From JAENWD01 sp036381155 (GTDB taxonomy: Bacteria > Acidobacteriota > Vicinamibacteria > Vicinamibacterales > JAENWD01): a stretch of 64,000 nt of DNA. The position numbers were made by a program, and so were the translations under genes. The notes below the pieces were generated by a model that was not told the DNA's origin, did not search any database, and was given only the letters and a program-made list of their open reading frames with translations. The stretch covers positions 62,001 through 126,000 of the forward strand of contig DASVDJ010000035.1 of assembly GCA_036381155.1 (NCBI GenBank). Direction: 5' to 3'. Below are positions 48,587-56,544 of the stretch, piece after piece. The stretch's first letter is position 1, and each line of letters begins with the position of its first letter.

Positions 48587-49746
48587 CAGAGGATCACGAT
48601 CTCGGCCGCCAGCGCGCCGGCCGACTTGAGCGCCTGGAGGATTGCGATGATGTCGCGCGGCGTCGCGCCGAGCGCGTTCAGCGCGCGCACGACCTCGTCG
48701 AGCGTCGAGCCGCTCCCCAGGTTGACGAGCCGCGCGTCCCCTTCCGAGACCTCGACGCGCTCGTCGGGCACCACGACCGTCTCGCCGGTGCGGGAGAACG
48801 CCGACGGCTGCGAGACGACGTACTGCGTCGAGATGCGGACGGAGAGGTTCCCGTGCGCGACTGCGGCCGGCCCCAGGCGTACGCCGCCGCCGATCACGAC
48901 GGTGCCGGTCCGCTCGTTGATCGCCACGCGCGCCGGCTGATCGACGGCAAGCGGCAGCGACTCGAGCCGCGCCAGCAGATCGGGCACGGCCTGCCGGTAC
49001 GCCGGCGGCACGGCGACGGCCACCGTGGCGGCGTCGATCGCGCGCGCAGCCGATCCGCCAAGGGCGTCGTTGATGGTGTCGGCCAGCCGGTGCGCGTTGC
49101 CGAAGTCGGGCGATGTCAGGGCCAGCCGGAGTTCCGGCACCGGTCCCATCTCGATGCGCTGCCCGACCTGGACCAGCGCGCCGCCGGGCACGCGGCCGAC
49201 GGTGAGATGGTTCACCGTGACGCCGTTGGCCGAGCGGCCGCCACCGAATCCGCCGATCGACAGCGGCCCCTGGGCGAGCGCGTGGACGGTGCCGTCGGGA
49301 CCGCGCAGCGGCGTCGGAATCAGCGTGCCTCCCTGCAGGCTCCGGGCGTCGCCGATCGACGACGCGGTGACGTCGAGCCGGGCGCCCTGCCGCACGAAGG
49401 GCGGCAGTTCCGCGGTGACCAGCACCGCGGCGACGTTCTCGATCTTGATCTCACCGGCAGGCACGGCGACCCCGAACCGCTCGAGCATGTTCGCCAGGGT
49501 CTGCGCCGGGAAGATCGTCTGCCGCCGGTCGCCGGTCTTGTTGAGCCCCACGACGAGCCCGTAGCCGACGAGCGGAATGGGCGCCGCCCCCTGGAGCCGC
49601 GCCACGTCGCCGACGCGCACGGTGGTGACGGTGGATTCCGCCGCGTGCTCCGCGGCCGGCGAGTCCGGCAACGGCTGCGCCGCGACGTGCGGGGCCGAGC
49701 CCGCGAGAACGGCGGCACACGAGAGGACCGCGACTGCGTACGTCAT
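48586..49746 (-). CDS. flgI: Flagellar P-ring protein FlgI
   Basis: FlgI forms the periplasmic bushing of the rod. The 386-residue product begins with a Sec signal peptide (MTYAVAVLSCAAVLAGSAPH), then shows RVGDVARLQGAAPIPLVGYG, GLVVGLNKTGDRR and VNLGSGSTLDEVVRALNALG with ATPRDIIAILQALKSAGAL at the C-terminus. The ATG at 49746 is the signal-peptide start; 12 further codons upstream belong to flgH. With FlgH it shows that the cell has an outer membrane. Confidence 0.96.
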   Translation of the reverse strand: MTYAVAVLSCAAVLAGSAPHVAAQPLPDSPAAEHAAESTVTTVRVGDVARLQGAAPIPLVGYGLVVGLNKTGDRRQTIFPAQTLANMLERFGVAVPAGEIKIENVAAVLVTAELPPFVRQGARLDVTASSIGDARSLQGGTLIPTPLRGPDGTVHALAQGPLSIGGFGGGRSANGVTVNHLTVGRVPGGALVQVGQRIEMGPVPELRLALTSPDFGNAHRLADTINDALGGSAARAIDAATVAVAVPPAYRQAVPDLLARLESLPLAVDQPARVAINERTGTVVIGGGVRLGPAAVAHGNLSVRISTQYVVSQPSAFSRTGETVVVPDERVEVSEGDARLVNLGSGSTLDEVVRALNALGATPRDIIAILQALKSAGALAAEIVIL

Positions 49747-49748
49747 GG

Positions 49749-50462
49749 CTAGAAGATCTTGTTGAACAGCCGGACGAGCCATCCGGGCTGGAGGTTGTCG
49801 CGGATCAGCCCGCGCCCGAAGTACCGGATCCGCAGCTGGCCGATCTCCGGCGACGGCACGACGTTGCCCGGACGGATGCTGCTCGGCCGGACGACTCCGG
49901 TCAGCACGACGATCTGGCGATCGCCGTTGATGTCGATCTCACGCGCGCCCTCGAGGACCAGGTCGCCGTTCGGCAGCACTTCCGTCACGCGCGCGGTGAT
50001 CCGCGCCGTGAGCGTGCCGGCGCGCCGCGTGGTGCCACCGCCTTCGAAGTCGCTCTCCGTCTCGGCCAGCCGCGTCGGATCGAGCCAGCTCGGGAACTTC
50101 GACTCGAGCCCCAGCAGGCTGCCCACCGACGCGCGGCTCTTCTTGTCCAGCGACGAGTCGGCCGTGCCGGTCCCGACGATGCTCTCGATCACCTGCACGG
50201 TGACGAGGTCGTTGACGTTGCGGGCGCGCAGATCCGCGCCGAGCCCCGCCATCCAGGTGATGTCCGGCGCCGGCGTCTGCGGCGTCGAGCGCGCGGCGTC
50301 CAGGTACCGGACGAACAGCTCCTCGTAGTTGTCGGTCGAGACCGCGGCCGGCGGCGGCGCAGGCTCCCCCGCCTCGAACCACCACTCGTCCGGTTGCGCA
50401 CCCGCGACGCCGGGCCACAGCGCCACGAGCGCGGCCAGCGTCAGCACCAGGCTACGACCCAT
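49749..50462 (-). CDS. flgH: Flagellar L-ring protein FlgH without a lipobox
   Basis: FlgH forms the outer-membrane ring. The 237-residue product has the expected conserved core: ARNVNDLVTVQVIESIVGTG, SSLDKKSRASVGSLLGLESK, ITARVTEVLPNGDLVLEGAR and VVLTGVVRPSSIRPGNVVPS. In enterobacteria FlgH is a lipoprotein. Here the N-terminus (MGRSLVLTLAALVALWPGVA then GAQPDEW) is an ordinary signal peptide and the protein has no cysteine at all. It sits between flgA and flgI. Confidence 0.93.
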   Translation of the reverse strand: MGRSLVLTLAALVALWPGVAGAQPDEWWFEAGEPAPPPAAVSTDNYEELFVRYLDAARSTPQTPAPDITWMAGLGADLRARNVNDLVTVQVIESIVGTGTADSSLDKKSRASVGSLLGLESKFPSWLDPTRLAETESDFEGGGTTRRAGTLTARITARVTEVLPNGDLVLEGAREIDINGDRQIVVLTGVVRPSSIRPGNVVPSPEIGQLRIRYFGRGLIRDNLQPGWLVRLFNKIF

Positions 50463-51135
50463 GCATCACCTCGACTTCTCCAGGTCCCGTCACGCGCGCA
50501 CGCAGCCGACGGCGCGTTTCGGGATTGACGACGACCACGACGTCGCCGGCGCGTCCGTTCTGGACGGCGATCGCGCGTCCCCGCGCGACCACCGCGCCGA
50601 CCACCGCGCTGACCGTGACCGGCTGTCCCGACTGGACGAGCGGCACGAGCCGCACGGCGTCGGCGGTGACGACCGTACCGGCGGGCAGCGCGCGCCGCGC
50701 GGTCGCACCCAGGACTTCCGCTGCCGCGGGCAGCGGCTGCAGCGGCACGCCCTCGAGCCGCACGTGCCGGGGCGCGACGTCCTCGCCCGTCAGCACCCGC
50801 CCGCGCGGGATGTCGCGCAGCGTGCGCAGCGCGACGGCCTCCACCTGCACGACGGCCTGTGCCGAGCCGACGCGCCGGGGCCCGTCGGGTGTGAGCGCAG
50901 TCAGCGCGAAGCGGCCCGGCGCTCCCGTGCGCACATCCGGCGCCGGTCTCGCCATGAGCCGTCCCTCGCTCGGCACGGCGCTCACCTGCAGGTCCTCGAC
51001 GGTCACACCGGCGACCTGCAGCCGCGCCGCCACCGCACGCCGGATCGCGTCGGCCGCGCGCGCTTCGAGCGACGCGTCGACCGGAGCAGCCGGCGCGGAA
51101 GCGAGCACGCCGAGCAGGAGCAGCGCGGCCGGCAT
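50452..51135 (-). CDS. flgA: Flagellar P-ring assembly chaperone FlgA
   Basis: FlgA is a periplasmic helper for P-ring assembly. The 227-residue product starts with a signal peptide (MPAALLLLGVLASAPAAP) and its C-terminal half is the SAF/FlgA domain: RTLRDIPRGRVLTGEDVAPR, GATARRALPAGTVVTADAVR and VSAVVGAVVARGRAIAVQNG. It overlaps flgG by 1 bp and flgH by 11 bp. Confidence 0.9.
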   Translation of the reverse strand: MPAALLLLGVLASAPAAPVDASLEARAADAIRRAVAARLQVAGVTVEDLQVSAVPSEGRLMARPAPDVRTGAPGRFALTALTPDGPRRVGSAQAVVQVEAVALRTLRDIPRGRVLTGEDVAPRHVRLEGVPLQPLPAAAEVLGATARRALPAGTVVTADAVRLVPLVQSGQPVTVSAVVGAVVARGRAIAVQNGRAGDVVVVVNPETRRRLRARVTGPGEVEVMHGS

Positions 51136-51923
51136 CAGCGGACCAGGTTATTGACCTGCGTCAGCATCTCGTCCGACGCGCGCACGACCTTCGAGTTGGC
51201 CTCGTAGGCGCGCTGCGCGAGGATCATGTTGACCATCTCCTCGACGACGCTGACGTTGGAGTTCTCGAGGAAGCCCTGGACGATCGTCCCGATGCCGTCC
51301 TGGCCGGGCGCGCCGGTGGTCGGCTCCCCCGACGCCGTCGTCGCGACGAAGATGTTGCCGCCGAGCGCCTGCAGCCCCGCCGGGTTCTGGAAGATCGCCA
51401 GCTCGATCGTGCCCAGCTCCTGAACGGCGCTCTGGCCCGCGATCTGCGCCGAGACGATGCCCGCGCGGGAGATCGTCACGGAAATCGCCTCCGGCGGAAT
51501 CGTGATCTGCGGCTCGAGCGGATAGCCGTCGGCGGTCACGAGCGTGCCGTCGGCGCTCAGATGGAGCGAGCCGGCGCGCGTGTAGCCGATCTCGCCGCTC
51601 GGCAGCGAGACCTGGAAGAACCCGCGCCCCTCGATTGCGAGATCGAACGGCGCGTTCGTCGCTCGCAGGTTGCCGTTGGCGAAGTCGCGCGCGGTGGCCG
51701 CCGGCATGGTGCCCAGGCCGATTTCGAGCCCGACCGGGCTCTCGCTGGAGGTGCTGGTCGGGCTGCCCGCCGCCTGCATCTGCTGATAGACGAGGTCCTG
51801 GAACTCCATCCGGCTCTTCTTGAAGCCGGCCGTGTTGACGTTCGCGAGGTTGTTCGCGATGACGTCGATGTTGGACTGCTGCGCGTCCATCCCGCTGGCT
51901 GCCGTGTAAAGCGCTCGAATCAT
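51135..51923 (-). CDS. flgG: Distal rod protein FlgG
   Basis: FlgG builds the distal rod. The 262-residue product has the axial motif IRALYTAASGMDAQQSNIDV with IANNLANVNTAGFKKSRMEF, the FlgG-type QMQAAGSPTS specific loop, and the C-terminal LENSNVSVVEEMVNMILAQR. The ATG at 51923 has GGAG 6 nt upstream; an adjacent in-frame GTG would add one residue. A 131-bp gap to flgF upstream contains only C/T-rich sequence with repeated CCCTGGC/CCTTGGCCC units. Confidence 0.95.
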   Translation of the reverse strand: MIRALYTAASGMDAQQSNIDVIANNLANVNTAGFKKSRMEFQDLVYQQMQAAGSPTSTSSESPVGLEIGLGTMPAATARDFANGNLRATNAPFDLAIEGRGFFQVSLPSGEIGYTRAGSLHLSADGTLVTADGYPLEPQITIPPEAISVTISRAGIVSAQIAGQSAVQELGTIELAIFQNPAGLQALGGNIFVATTASGEPTTGAPGQDGIGTIVQGFLENSNVSVVEEMVNMILAQRAYEANSKVVRASDEMLTQVNNLVR

Positions 51924-52054
51924 CACTCGCTCCGTTCAACCCGTCGGCGGCTCACGCGCTGGCGCGCGCTGCCGATTCTCCGAGTGGCCGTGTCCCGGGC
52001 TCGTTCGAACCCGCCTCTTCCCTGGCCCCTGGCTCCTGACCCTTGGCCCTGACC

Positions 52055-52777
52055 CTACCGTCGACCCAACTCGGTGATCGCCCGTCCGTCGAGGTCGTTC
52101 ATCAGGACGCTGACGCCCTTCTGCAGCGCCTCGAACGTGCGGGTCACCTCGGTCAGCTCCGCAATCCGCTCCACCATCGAGACGTTCGATCGCTCGATGG
52201 CGCCGCTCTGCAGGCGGGCTTCCGCAGCGGCTGTCGGCTGGACGCCAACGGGCGCCCGGAACCGCGAGCCGCTCTCGCGCACCAGGCCGTTGTAGTCGTC
52301 GAAGTCCACGATGCGCAGCCGGCCCGCAATCGCCGCGCCCGTGCGGATCGTGCCGTCGGGCTCGACGCTCAACTCCCCCTCGCCGAGCCGGATCGGCCCG
52401 TCGACGCCGAGCACCGCGTGGCCGTCCTCGGTGACGAGCGTGCCGTCGCCGGCCCGCGTGAAGTGGCCGTTGCGCGTGTAGCGCGGTCCCGCCGGCGTGT
52501 CGACGACGAAGAAGCCGCGCCCTTCGAGCGCGAAGTCGAGATCGCGCCCGGTGGGTGCGATGGCGCCGGCGCGGAAGTCATAGCGTGCAGGGCCTGGCGC
52601 CACGTCGACGGCCGCCTGCAGCGCGCGGTCGAACATCGGACGCTCCGCTTCGGTCGTGGTGCCGCGCCGGGCCTTGTAGCCGGACGTCGATCCGTTGGCG
52701 ATGTCGGCGGCGAGGCGGTCCAGATGATCCGCCCGCGCCCGCAGTCCGCTCAGTGCGACGTAAGCACCGCCTGCCAT
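52055..52777 (-). CDS. flgF: Proximal rod protein FlgF
   Basis: A 240-residue flagellar rod protein related to FlgG. The N-terminus YVALSGLRARADHLDRLAAD with IANGSTSGYKARRG is the axial motif, and LQSGAIERSNVSMVERIAEL plus TRTFEALQKGVSVLMNDLDG is the C-terminal one. The length and the position just upstream of flgG favour FlgF. The ATG at 52777 overlaps the end of the MshEN protein gene by 28 bp, so translation is coupled. Confidence 0.9.
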   Translation of the reverse strand: MAGGAYVALSGLRARADHLDRLAADIANGSTSGYKARRGTTTEAERPMFDRALQAAVDVAPGPARYDFRAGAIAPTGRDLDFALEGRGFFVVDTPAGPRYTRNGHFTRAGDGTLVTEDGHAVLGVDGPIRLGEGELSVEPDGTIRTGAAIAGRLRIVDFDDYNGLVRESGSRFRAPVGVQPTAAAEARLQSGAIERSNVSMVERIAELTEVTRTFEALQKGVSVLMNDLDGRAITELGRR

Positions 52778-53562
52778 GACGGGTCCTCCTGCGTGGCGAC
52801 GAACAGGTTCCGGCCGACGCGGCCGTCGGAGACCCGGACCCACAGCCACGGATCGATGCGGGCCTGGCTCACGACCGCACCCGGCAGCGCTGATGCCGCC
52901 TCGGCGATGCGCGGGCCGGCGGCCTCGCGCGAGACGACACACTCATCGGCGCCGGCCTCGGTCGCCAGGGCGGCGTACTCGTCGACGAGCTCCGGCAGCA
53001 CCTCGTCGGGTACCAGGAACACGTCGGCATGCCAGCCGGTCAGCTCGCGCAGCGCGCCGACGGCCAGCCGCGGCACGGGGGCGGCGCAGGCGACCTTCAT
53101 CGCGCGCCGCTCCTGATCCACCGCGAACGGCACCAGCCCCAGCGCCTGCACGGCGTGCGCGCCCAGCTCGGGACAGAGCCGCACGGCGCTGCGATCGAGC
53201 GTGGTGAGACACGGCACGCCGGCCTGTGCCGCGAGCGCCTTGACGACGGCGGCCGGATCGGTCGCGCCGCGGGCCACGAGTTCCGCGCCGAGACGCCGCC
53301 CGGTGGACTGCTGCGCGGCGAGCGCCTCACGCAGCTGCACCGGCGTGACGGCGCCGTGATGCACCAGCAGCAGCCCGACCTTCAATCGCGGCAGCGCGCG
53401 GCTCCGCACCTGCTCCAGTGCGGCCGCCCGCGCCACGTCGTCGCTGGCCTGCCGGCCGGCGCACTCGGCGGAGCAGTACCAGTCGCCGTTCATCACGAGG
53501 CCGCCGCGCGCCAGCAGACCGGGCCGCCAGCGCCCGCAGTCAGCCCAGCTGCACCGCGGCAT
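52750..53562 (-). CDS. Zinc-finger plus MshEN-domain protein (candidate c-di-GMP sensor) in the flagellar operon
   Basis: A 270-residue protein I cannot match to a named flagellar component. Residues 1-36 hold four cysteines, C-x4-C (CSWADC) and C-x3-C (YCSAEC), like a small zinc ribbon. Residues 58-115 resemble the MshEN/T2SSE-N domain: KVGLLLVHHGAVTPVQLREA with LAAQQ, then RRLGAELVARGATDPAAVVK with ALAAQAG. In MshE this double motif binds c-di-GMP; the second copy keeps RLG. No ATPase domain follows; the remainder (residues 130-270) is a possible second ligand fold. Its tight embedding between flgF and the fliM/N genes suggests a function tied to the flagellum. Confidence 0.68.
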   Translation of the reverse strand: MPRCSWADCGRWRPGLLARGGLVMNGDWYCSAECAGRQASDDVARAAALEQVRSRALPRLKVGLLLVHHGAVTPVQLREALAAQQSTGRRLGAELVARGATDPAAVVKALAAQAGVPCLTTLDRSAVRLCPELGAHAVQALGLVPFAVDQERRAMKVACAAPVPRLAVGALRELTGWHADVFLVPDEVLPELVDEYAALATEAGADECVVSREAAGPRIAEAASALPGAVVSQARIDPWLWVRVSDGRVGRNLFVATQEDPSWQAVLTSH

Positions 53563-54043
53563 CGCTGCTCCCGTTCGTCTTGATCGCCTTGATCGTCCGG
53601 CGCACCTTGTGCCCGTTCACGGCCGGCGTCTTCTTCGCGGCCTTGCGCGCGGGCTGGCGCGTCTTCCCGTCGTTGGCGACATGGAGACGCAGACGCACCT
53701 CGCCTTCGGCCATCTCCTCGGCCGCGGCGATCTCGGCGACCGACTTGCCCTTCTGTGCGGCGCGCGCCACGCGGCGGGTGCGCGCCGCCGACGCGGCGCG
53801 TGCCACGGCCGGCGACGGCGCGGGCACCCGCGTCATCTCCGCGGCGACGGCCCGGAACGCGGACTCGGTCGTGTCCGTGAGCAGCGTGAGCGCGTCGCTC
53901 ATCTTGTCGAGGCGTGATTCGAGCGCGCCCACCCGCGTCAGCGCCCGCGTGGCGCGCAGCAGCAGCGCCCCCTGCACCAGTACGAGCACCGTCGCGGCCA
54001 GTCCCACCATCCAGGTCGTCGTCACCATGTCCATCTGCATCAC
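53540..54043 (-). CDS. Membrane-anchored protein with helix-turn-helix segment (DUF2802-like)
   Basis: A 167-residue protein. It has one N-terminal membrane helix (TWMVGLAATVLVLVQGALLL), a coiled region (VGALESRLDKMSDALTLLTD) and a sigma-r4/HTH-like segment RRVARAAQKGKSVAEIAAAE then EMAEGEVRLRL. The C-terminus is very basic (KTRQPARKAAKKTPAVNGHK). This plan resembles DUF2802 proteins found in flagellar loci (helix, linker, HTH that likely does not bind DNA), but I would not insist on the name. It overlaps the MshEN gene by 23 bp and fliY/N by 4 bp. Confidence 0.6.
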   Translation of the reverse strand: MMQMDMVTTTWMVGLAATVLVLVQGALLLRATRALTRVGALESRLDKMSDALTLLTDTTESAFRAVAAEMTRVPAPSPAVARAASAARTRRVARAAQKGKSVAEIAAAEEMAEGEVRLRLHVANDGKTRQPARKAAKKTPAVNGHKVRRTIKAIKTNGSSDAAVQLG

Positions 54044-54825
54044 GCTCCCAGCGATCGAATGCGATCGGCGGTGCTGACCACTTCCGTCACGCGCACGCCG
54101 TAGTTGCCGTCCACCACCACCACCTCACCGCGCGCCACGACCTTGCCGCTCACGAGCACCTCGACGGGCTCGTCGAGCGAGCGATGCAGGTCGATGACGG
54201 CGCCCGGCGCCAGGCGCGACAGCGCCTGGACCGTGAGCTGCGTCTGCCCGAAGCGGACCGACAGCGGGAGGTCCAGATCGAGCAGCAGATCGAGATTCAC
54301 GCCGCCGGCCGGCTGCGCCGTTCCCTCCGCGCGCCCGTTCGCCGCCGGCGCTTCCGCGCCGGCGCTCTCCTCCGAGAGCTCGCCGCCGAGGACGATGGCC
54401 GCGTCGCTGCCGCCCGGCAGCGTGAAGCGCCAGGCGCGCACGCCGGTCGACTCCGGTGCGGCGCGCCAGACGTCCTCGATGACCACCGTCACCCCGGCAG
54501 TCCGGTCGTTCTGCGCGAGCGCGCCGATCGCCTGCTGGCAGATCTCGCGCACGGTGTCGAGCACCGCGTCGTCGGCCGGCACGCTGTCCTCCTCGAGGCC
54601 GAGAACCAGGCGGGACACGCGCCGGCCATCCTCCTCCGTCAGCCCGACCCGCGCCCGGCCGGACAGCGCGCCGGCCACGCGAAGCGCGGCCGTCCAGACC
54701 GGCTGTGGCACGACGGTCTGCGGGACCACCTCGGTCGACTCGCCGAGCAGCGAGACCACCGCGTTGGCGACCTCGCGCGCAATCGCCTCGAACAGCTGCT
54801 CCTGGGTCACTCCGGCGCCGCTCAT
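54040..54825 (-). CDS. fliY: Flagellar motor switch protein FliN/FliY
   Basis: A 261-residue C-ring protein. The last 85 residues are a FliN (SpoA) domain: LLLDLDLPLSVRFGQTQLTV and VEVLVSGKVVARGEVVVVDG with NYGVRVTEVVS. The first 150 residues are an extra domain (LFEAIAREVANAVVSLLGES; DAVLDTVREICQQAIGALAQ) that resembles a CheC/CheX-like fold, as in Bacillus FliY, but I do not see a clear E-x2-N-x3-G. It is coupled to fliM by a 4-bp overlap. A second, 98-residue FliN is encoded at the start of the operon. Confidence 0.85.
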   Translation of the reverse strand: MSGAGVTQEQLFEAIAREVANAVVSLLGESTEVVPQTVVPQPVWTAALRVAGALSGRARVGLTEEDGRRVSRLVLGLEEDSVPADDAVLDTVREICQQAIGALAQNDRTAGVTVVIEDVWRAAPESTGVRAWRFTLPGGSDAAIVLGGELSEESAGAEAPAANGRAEGTAQPAGGVNLDLLLDLDLPLSVRFGQTQLTVQALSRLAPGAVIDLHRSLDEPVEVLVSGKVVARGEVVVVDGNYGVRVTEVVSTADRIRSLGA

Positions 54826-55808
54826 GCCACCTCCTCCAGCGCCGCCGGCTCCTCGACGGGCTCGATTTCGATCGCGGCGGAGTGCGCCAGCCTGGTGAGC
54901 CGGCCGGTGAACTTGGGCAGGCCGCCGACCTTGACATCGAGCGGCTTCGCGACGGATCGATCGAGCGCGATGACGTCGCCAGGCGCGAGCTGCAGCAGGT
55001 CACGCGCCGTCAGAGTGGCGTCGAGCGTCGCCGCGACCGGGAGCGGAATGCGACCGATGTTCTCGAACAGCCGCGCGCGGTCCTGCTCGGTCTGATCGCG
55101 GCGGGTCCGCTGCCAGCCCTGCGAGAACGACGCGCCCAGCGACTCGATGACCGAGGCGGGCAGTGCGAGGTTCAGCATTCCCCGCGCCTCGCCCACCCGG
55201 ATGGCGAAGACCAGCAGGATGAAGATCTCGTTCGGCGCCGAGACCTGCACCATCTGCGGCCGGGTCTCGCGCGCGTGGATGACGAACTTCAGCCCGCCCA
55301 CCGGCTTCCAGAGCTCGGTCAGGTTCTCGAGGAGCAGCCGCACGACCGCGTCGATGACGTTCTGCTCGATCTCGGTCAGGCCGCGCGCGGGCATCGTCGT
55401 CGAGCCGTTGCCGCCGAGCATCCGGTCGATCATCGTGAAGGCGACCGACGGGCTGAGCTCGAGCGCGCCCAGCGCGTCGAACGGCGGAAGCGCAATCGCG
55501 TAGAACGCGGTCGGGTCGGGGAGCGACATCAGGAACTCGGAGTAGTTGAACTGCTCCACCGAGACGATGGTGACGTCGGTGACCGCGCGCAGGTACGCCG
55601 AGAGCGACTGCGCCATGTTGCGGGCGAACCGGTCGTGCATGAAGTGCATCGACCGGATCTGGTCCTTCGAAACGCGATCGGGGCGGCGGAAGTTGTACGT
55701 GATGTACGGCTTCGACGGCGCCGGCTCGTCGTCGGCCTCGAGCGCCTCGAGCGCCGCGGCCGAGCCGAGCAGCGCGTCGATTTCCTGCTGGGAGAGGATC
55801 TTGCCCAT
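54822..55808 (-). CDS. fliM: Flagellar motor switch protein FliM
   Basis: FliM binds CheY-P and sets rotation direction. The 328-residue product has the N-terminal CheY-binding peptide region (KILSQQEIDALLGS), the conserved middle domain (RFARNMAQSLSAYLRAVTDV, TEIEQNVIDAVVRLLLENL) and the C-terminal SpoA domain (LQLAPGDVIALDRSVAKPLD). The ATG at 55808 overlaps the fliA stop as TGATG; the upstream extension is fliA sequence. Confidence 0.96.
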   Translation of the reverse strand: MGKILSQQEIDALLGSAAALEALEADDEPAPSKPYITYNFRRPDRVSKDQIRSMHFMHDRFARNMAQSLSAYLRAVTDVTIVSVEQFNYSEFLMSLPDPTAFYAIALPPFDALGALELSPSVAFTMIDRMLGGNGSTTMPARGLTEIEQNVIDAVVRLLLENLTELWKPVGGLKFVIHARETRPQMVQVSAPNEIFILLVFAIRVGEARGMLNLALPASVIESLGASFSQGWQRTRRDQTEQDRARLFENIGRIPLPVAATLDATLTARDLLQLAPGDVIALDRSVAKPLDVKVGGLPKFTGRLTRLAHSAAIEIEPVEEPAALEEVA

Positions 55809-56521
55809 CAGCCCTTCACCGGGAGGTTGAGCGAGGCGCGGAGGCTCACGCGCAGCCGCGACAGCGCCAGCGACCGGAGCTGCGAGACACGCGACTCGCA
55901 CACGCCGATCACCGCGCCGATCTCGGCCATCGTCAGTTCTTCCTCGTAGTAGAGCGCCAGGATCTGCCGTTCGCGCTCCGGCAGCTCCGCGATTGCGCGC
56001 GCGAGGTGCTCACGCAGCTCGGAACGCTCGAGCCTGACGTCCGGTCCCTCCTCGGGGTCGATGCACAGCTCGAGGATGGACATGCCGTCCTGGTTGGGCG
56101 CCTCGAGCTGGCGCAGCGCGCCGAGCTCGAGCGACCGCACCTGCTCCAGCGCGCGCTCGTACTCGGTCTCCGACAGGCTCATCGCGTCGGCGATCTCGGC
56201 GTCCGTCGGCTCGCGGCCGAGATCGTGGCGCAGGCGCGCGATGGCCGTGTCGAGATCGCGCCGCAGCTTCCGCAGCGACCGGGGGGCCCAGTCGAGATCC
56301 CGCAGCGCGTCGAGCATCGCCCCCTGGACGCGGCGCCGCGCGAACGCGTCGAACGGCACGCCGGTGGACGGCCGGTAGCGCGTGGCGGCATCCATGAGGC
56401 CCAGGATGCCGACGCTGATCAGATCCGTGACCTCGACCTGCGACGGAAGGCGCTGGACGAGGCGCTGCGCAAGCGCCTTGACCAGCCCCACGTGCTCGAG
56501 CACGAGCTGATCGCGATCCAT
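55808..56521 (-). CDS. fliA: Flagellar sigma factor FliA (sigma-28)
   Basis: FliA directs RNA polymerase to late flagellar promoters. The 237-residue product has region 2 (LVKALAQRLVQRLPSQVEVT, DLISVGILGLMDAATRY, PFDAFARRRVQGAMLDALRD with LDWAPRS) and region 4 (RAIAELPERERQILALYYEE with ELTMAEIGAVIGVCESRVSQ). The DWAPRS motif is diagnostic. The ATG at 56521 is preferred; a GTG 33 nt upstream would add 11 residues and overlap flhF. FlgM and sigma-28-like flagellin promoters occur in the window. Confidence 0.95.
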   Translation of the reverse strand: MDRDQLVLEHVGLVKALAQRLVQRLPSQVEVTDLISVGILGLMDAATRYRPSTGVPFDAFARRRVQGAMLDALRDLDWAPRSLRKLRRDLDTAIARLRHDLGREPTDAEIADAMSLSETEYERALEQVRSLELGALRQLEAPNQDGMSILELCIDPEEGPDVRLERSELREHLARAIAELPERERQILALYYEEELTMAEIGAVIGVCESRVSQLRSLALSRLRVSLRASLNLPVKG

Positions 56522-56544
56522 GACCGGCTCGGCGGTCTTCGCGG

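Noticed and set aside
51927..52054. A gene or regulatory element between flgG and flgF
   Set aside because: Only C/T-rich sequence with repeated CCTGGCCC-like units; no reading frame, palindrome or promoter I can support.
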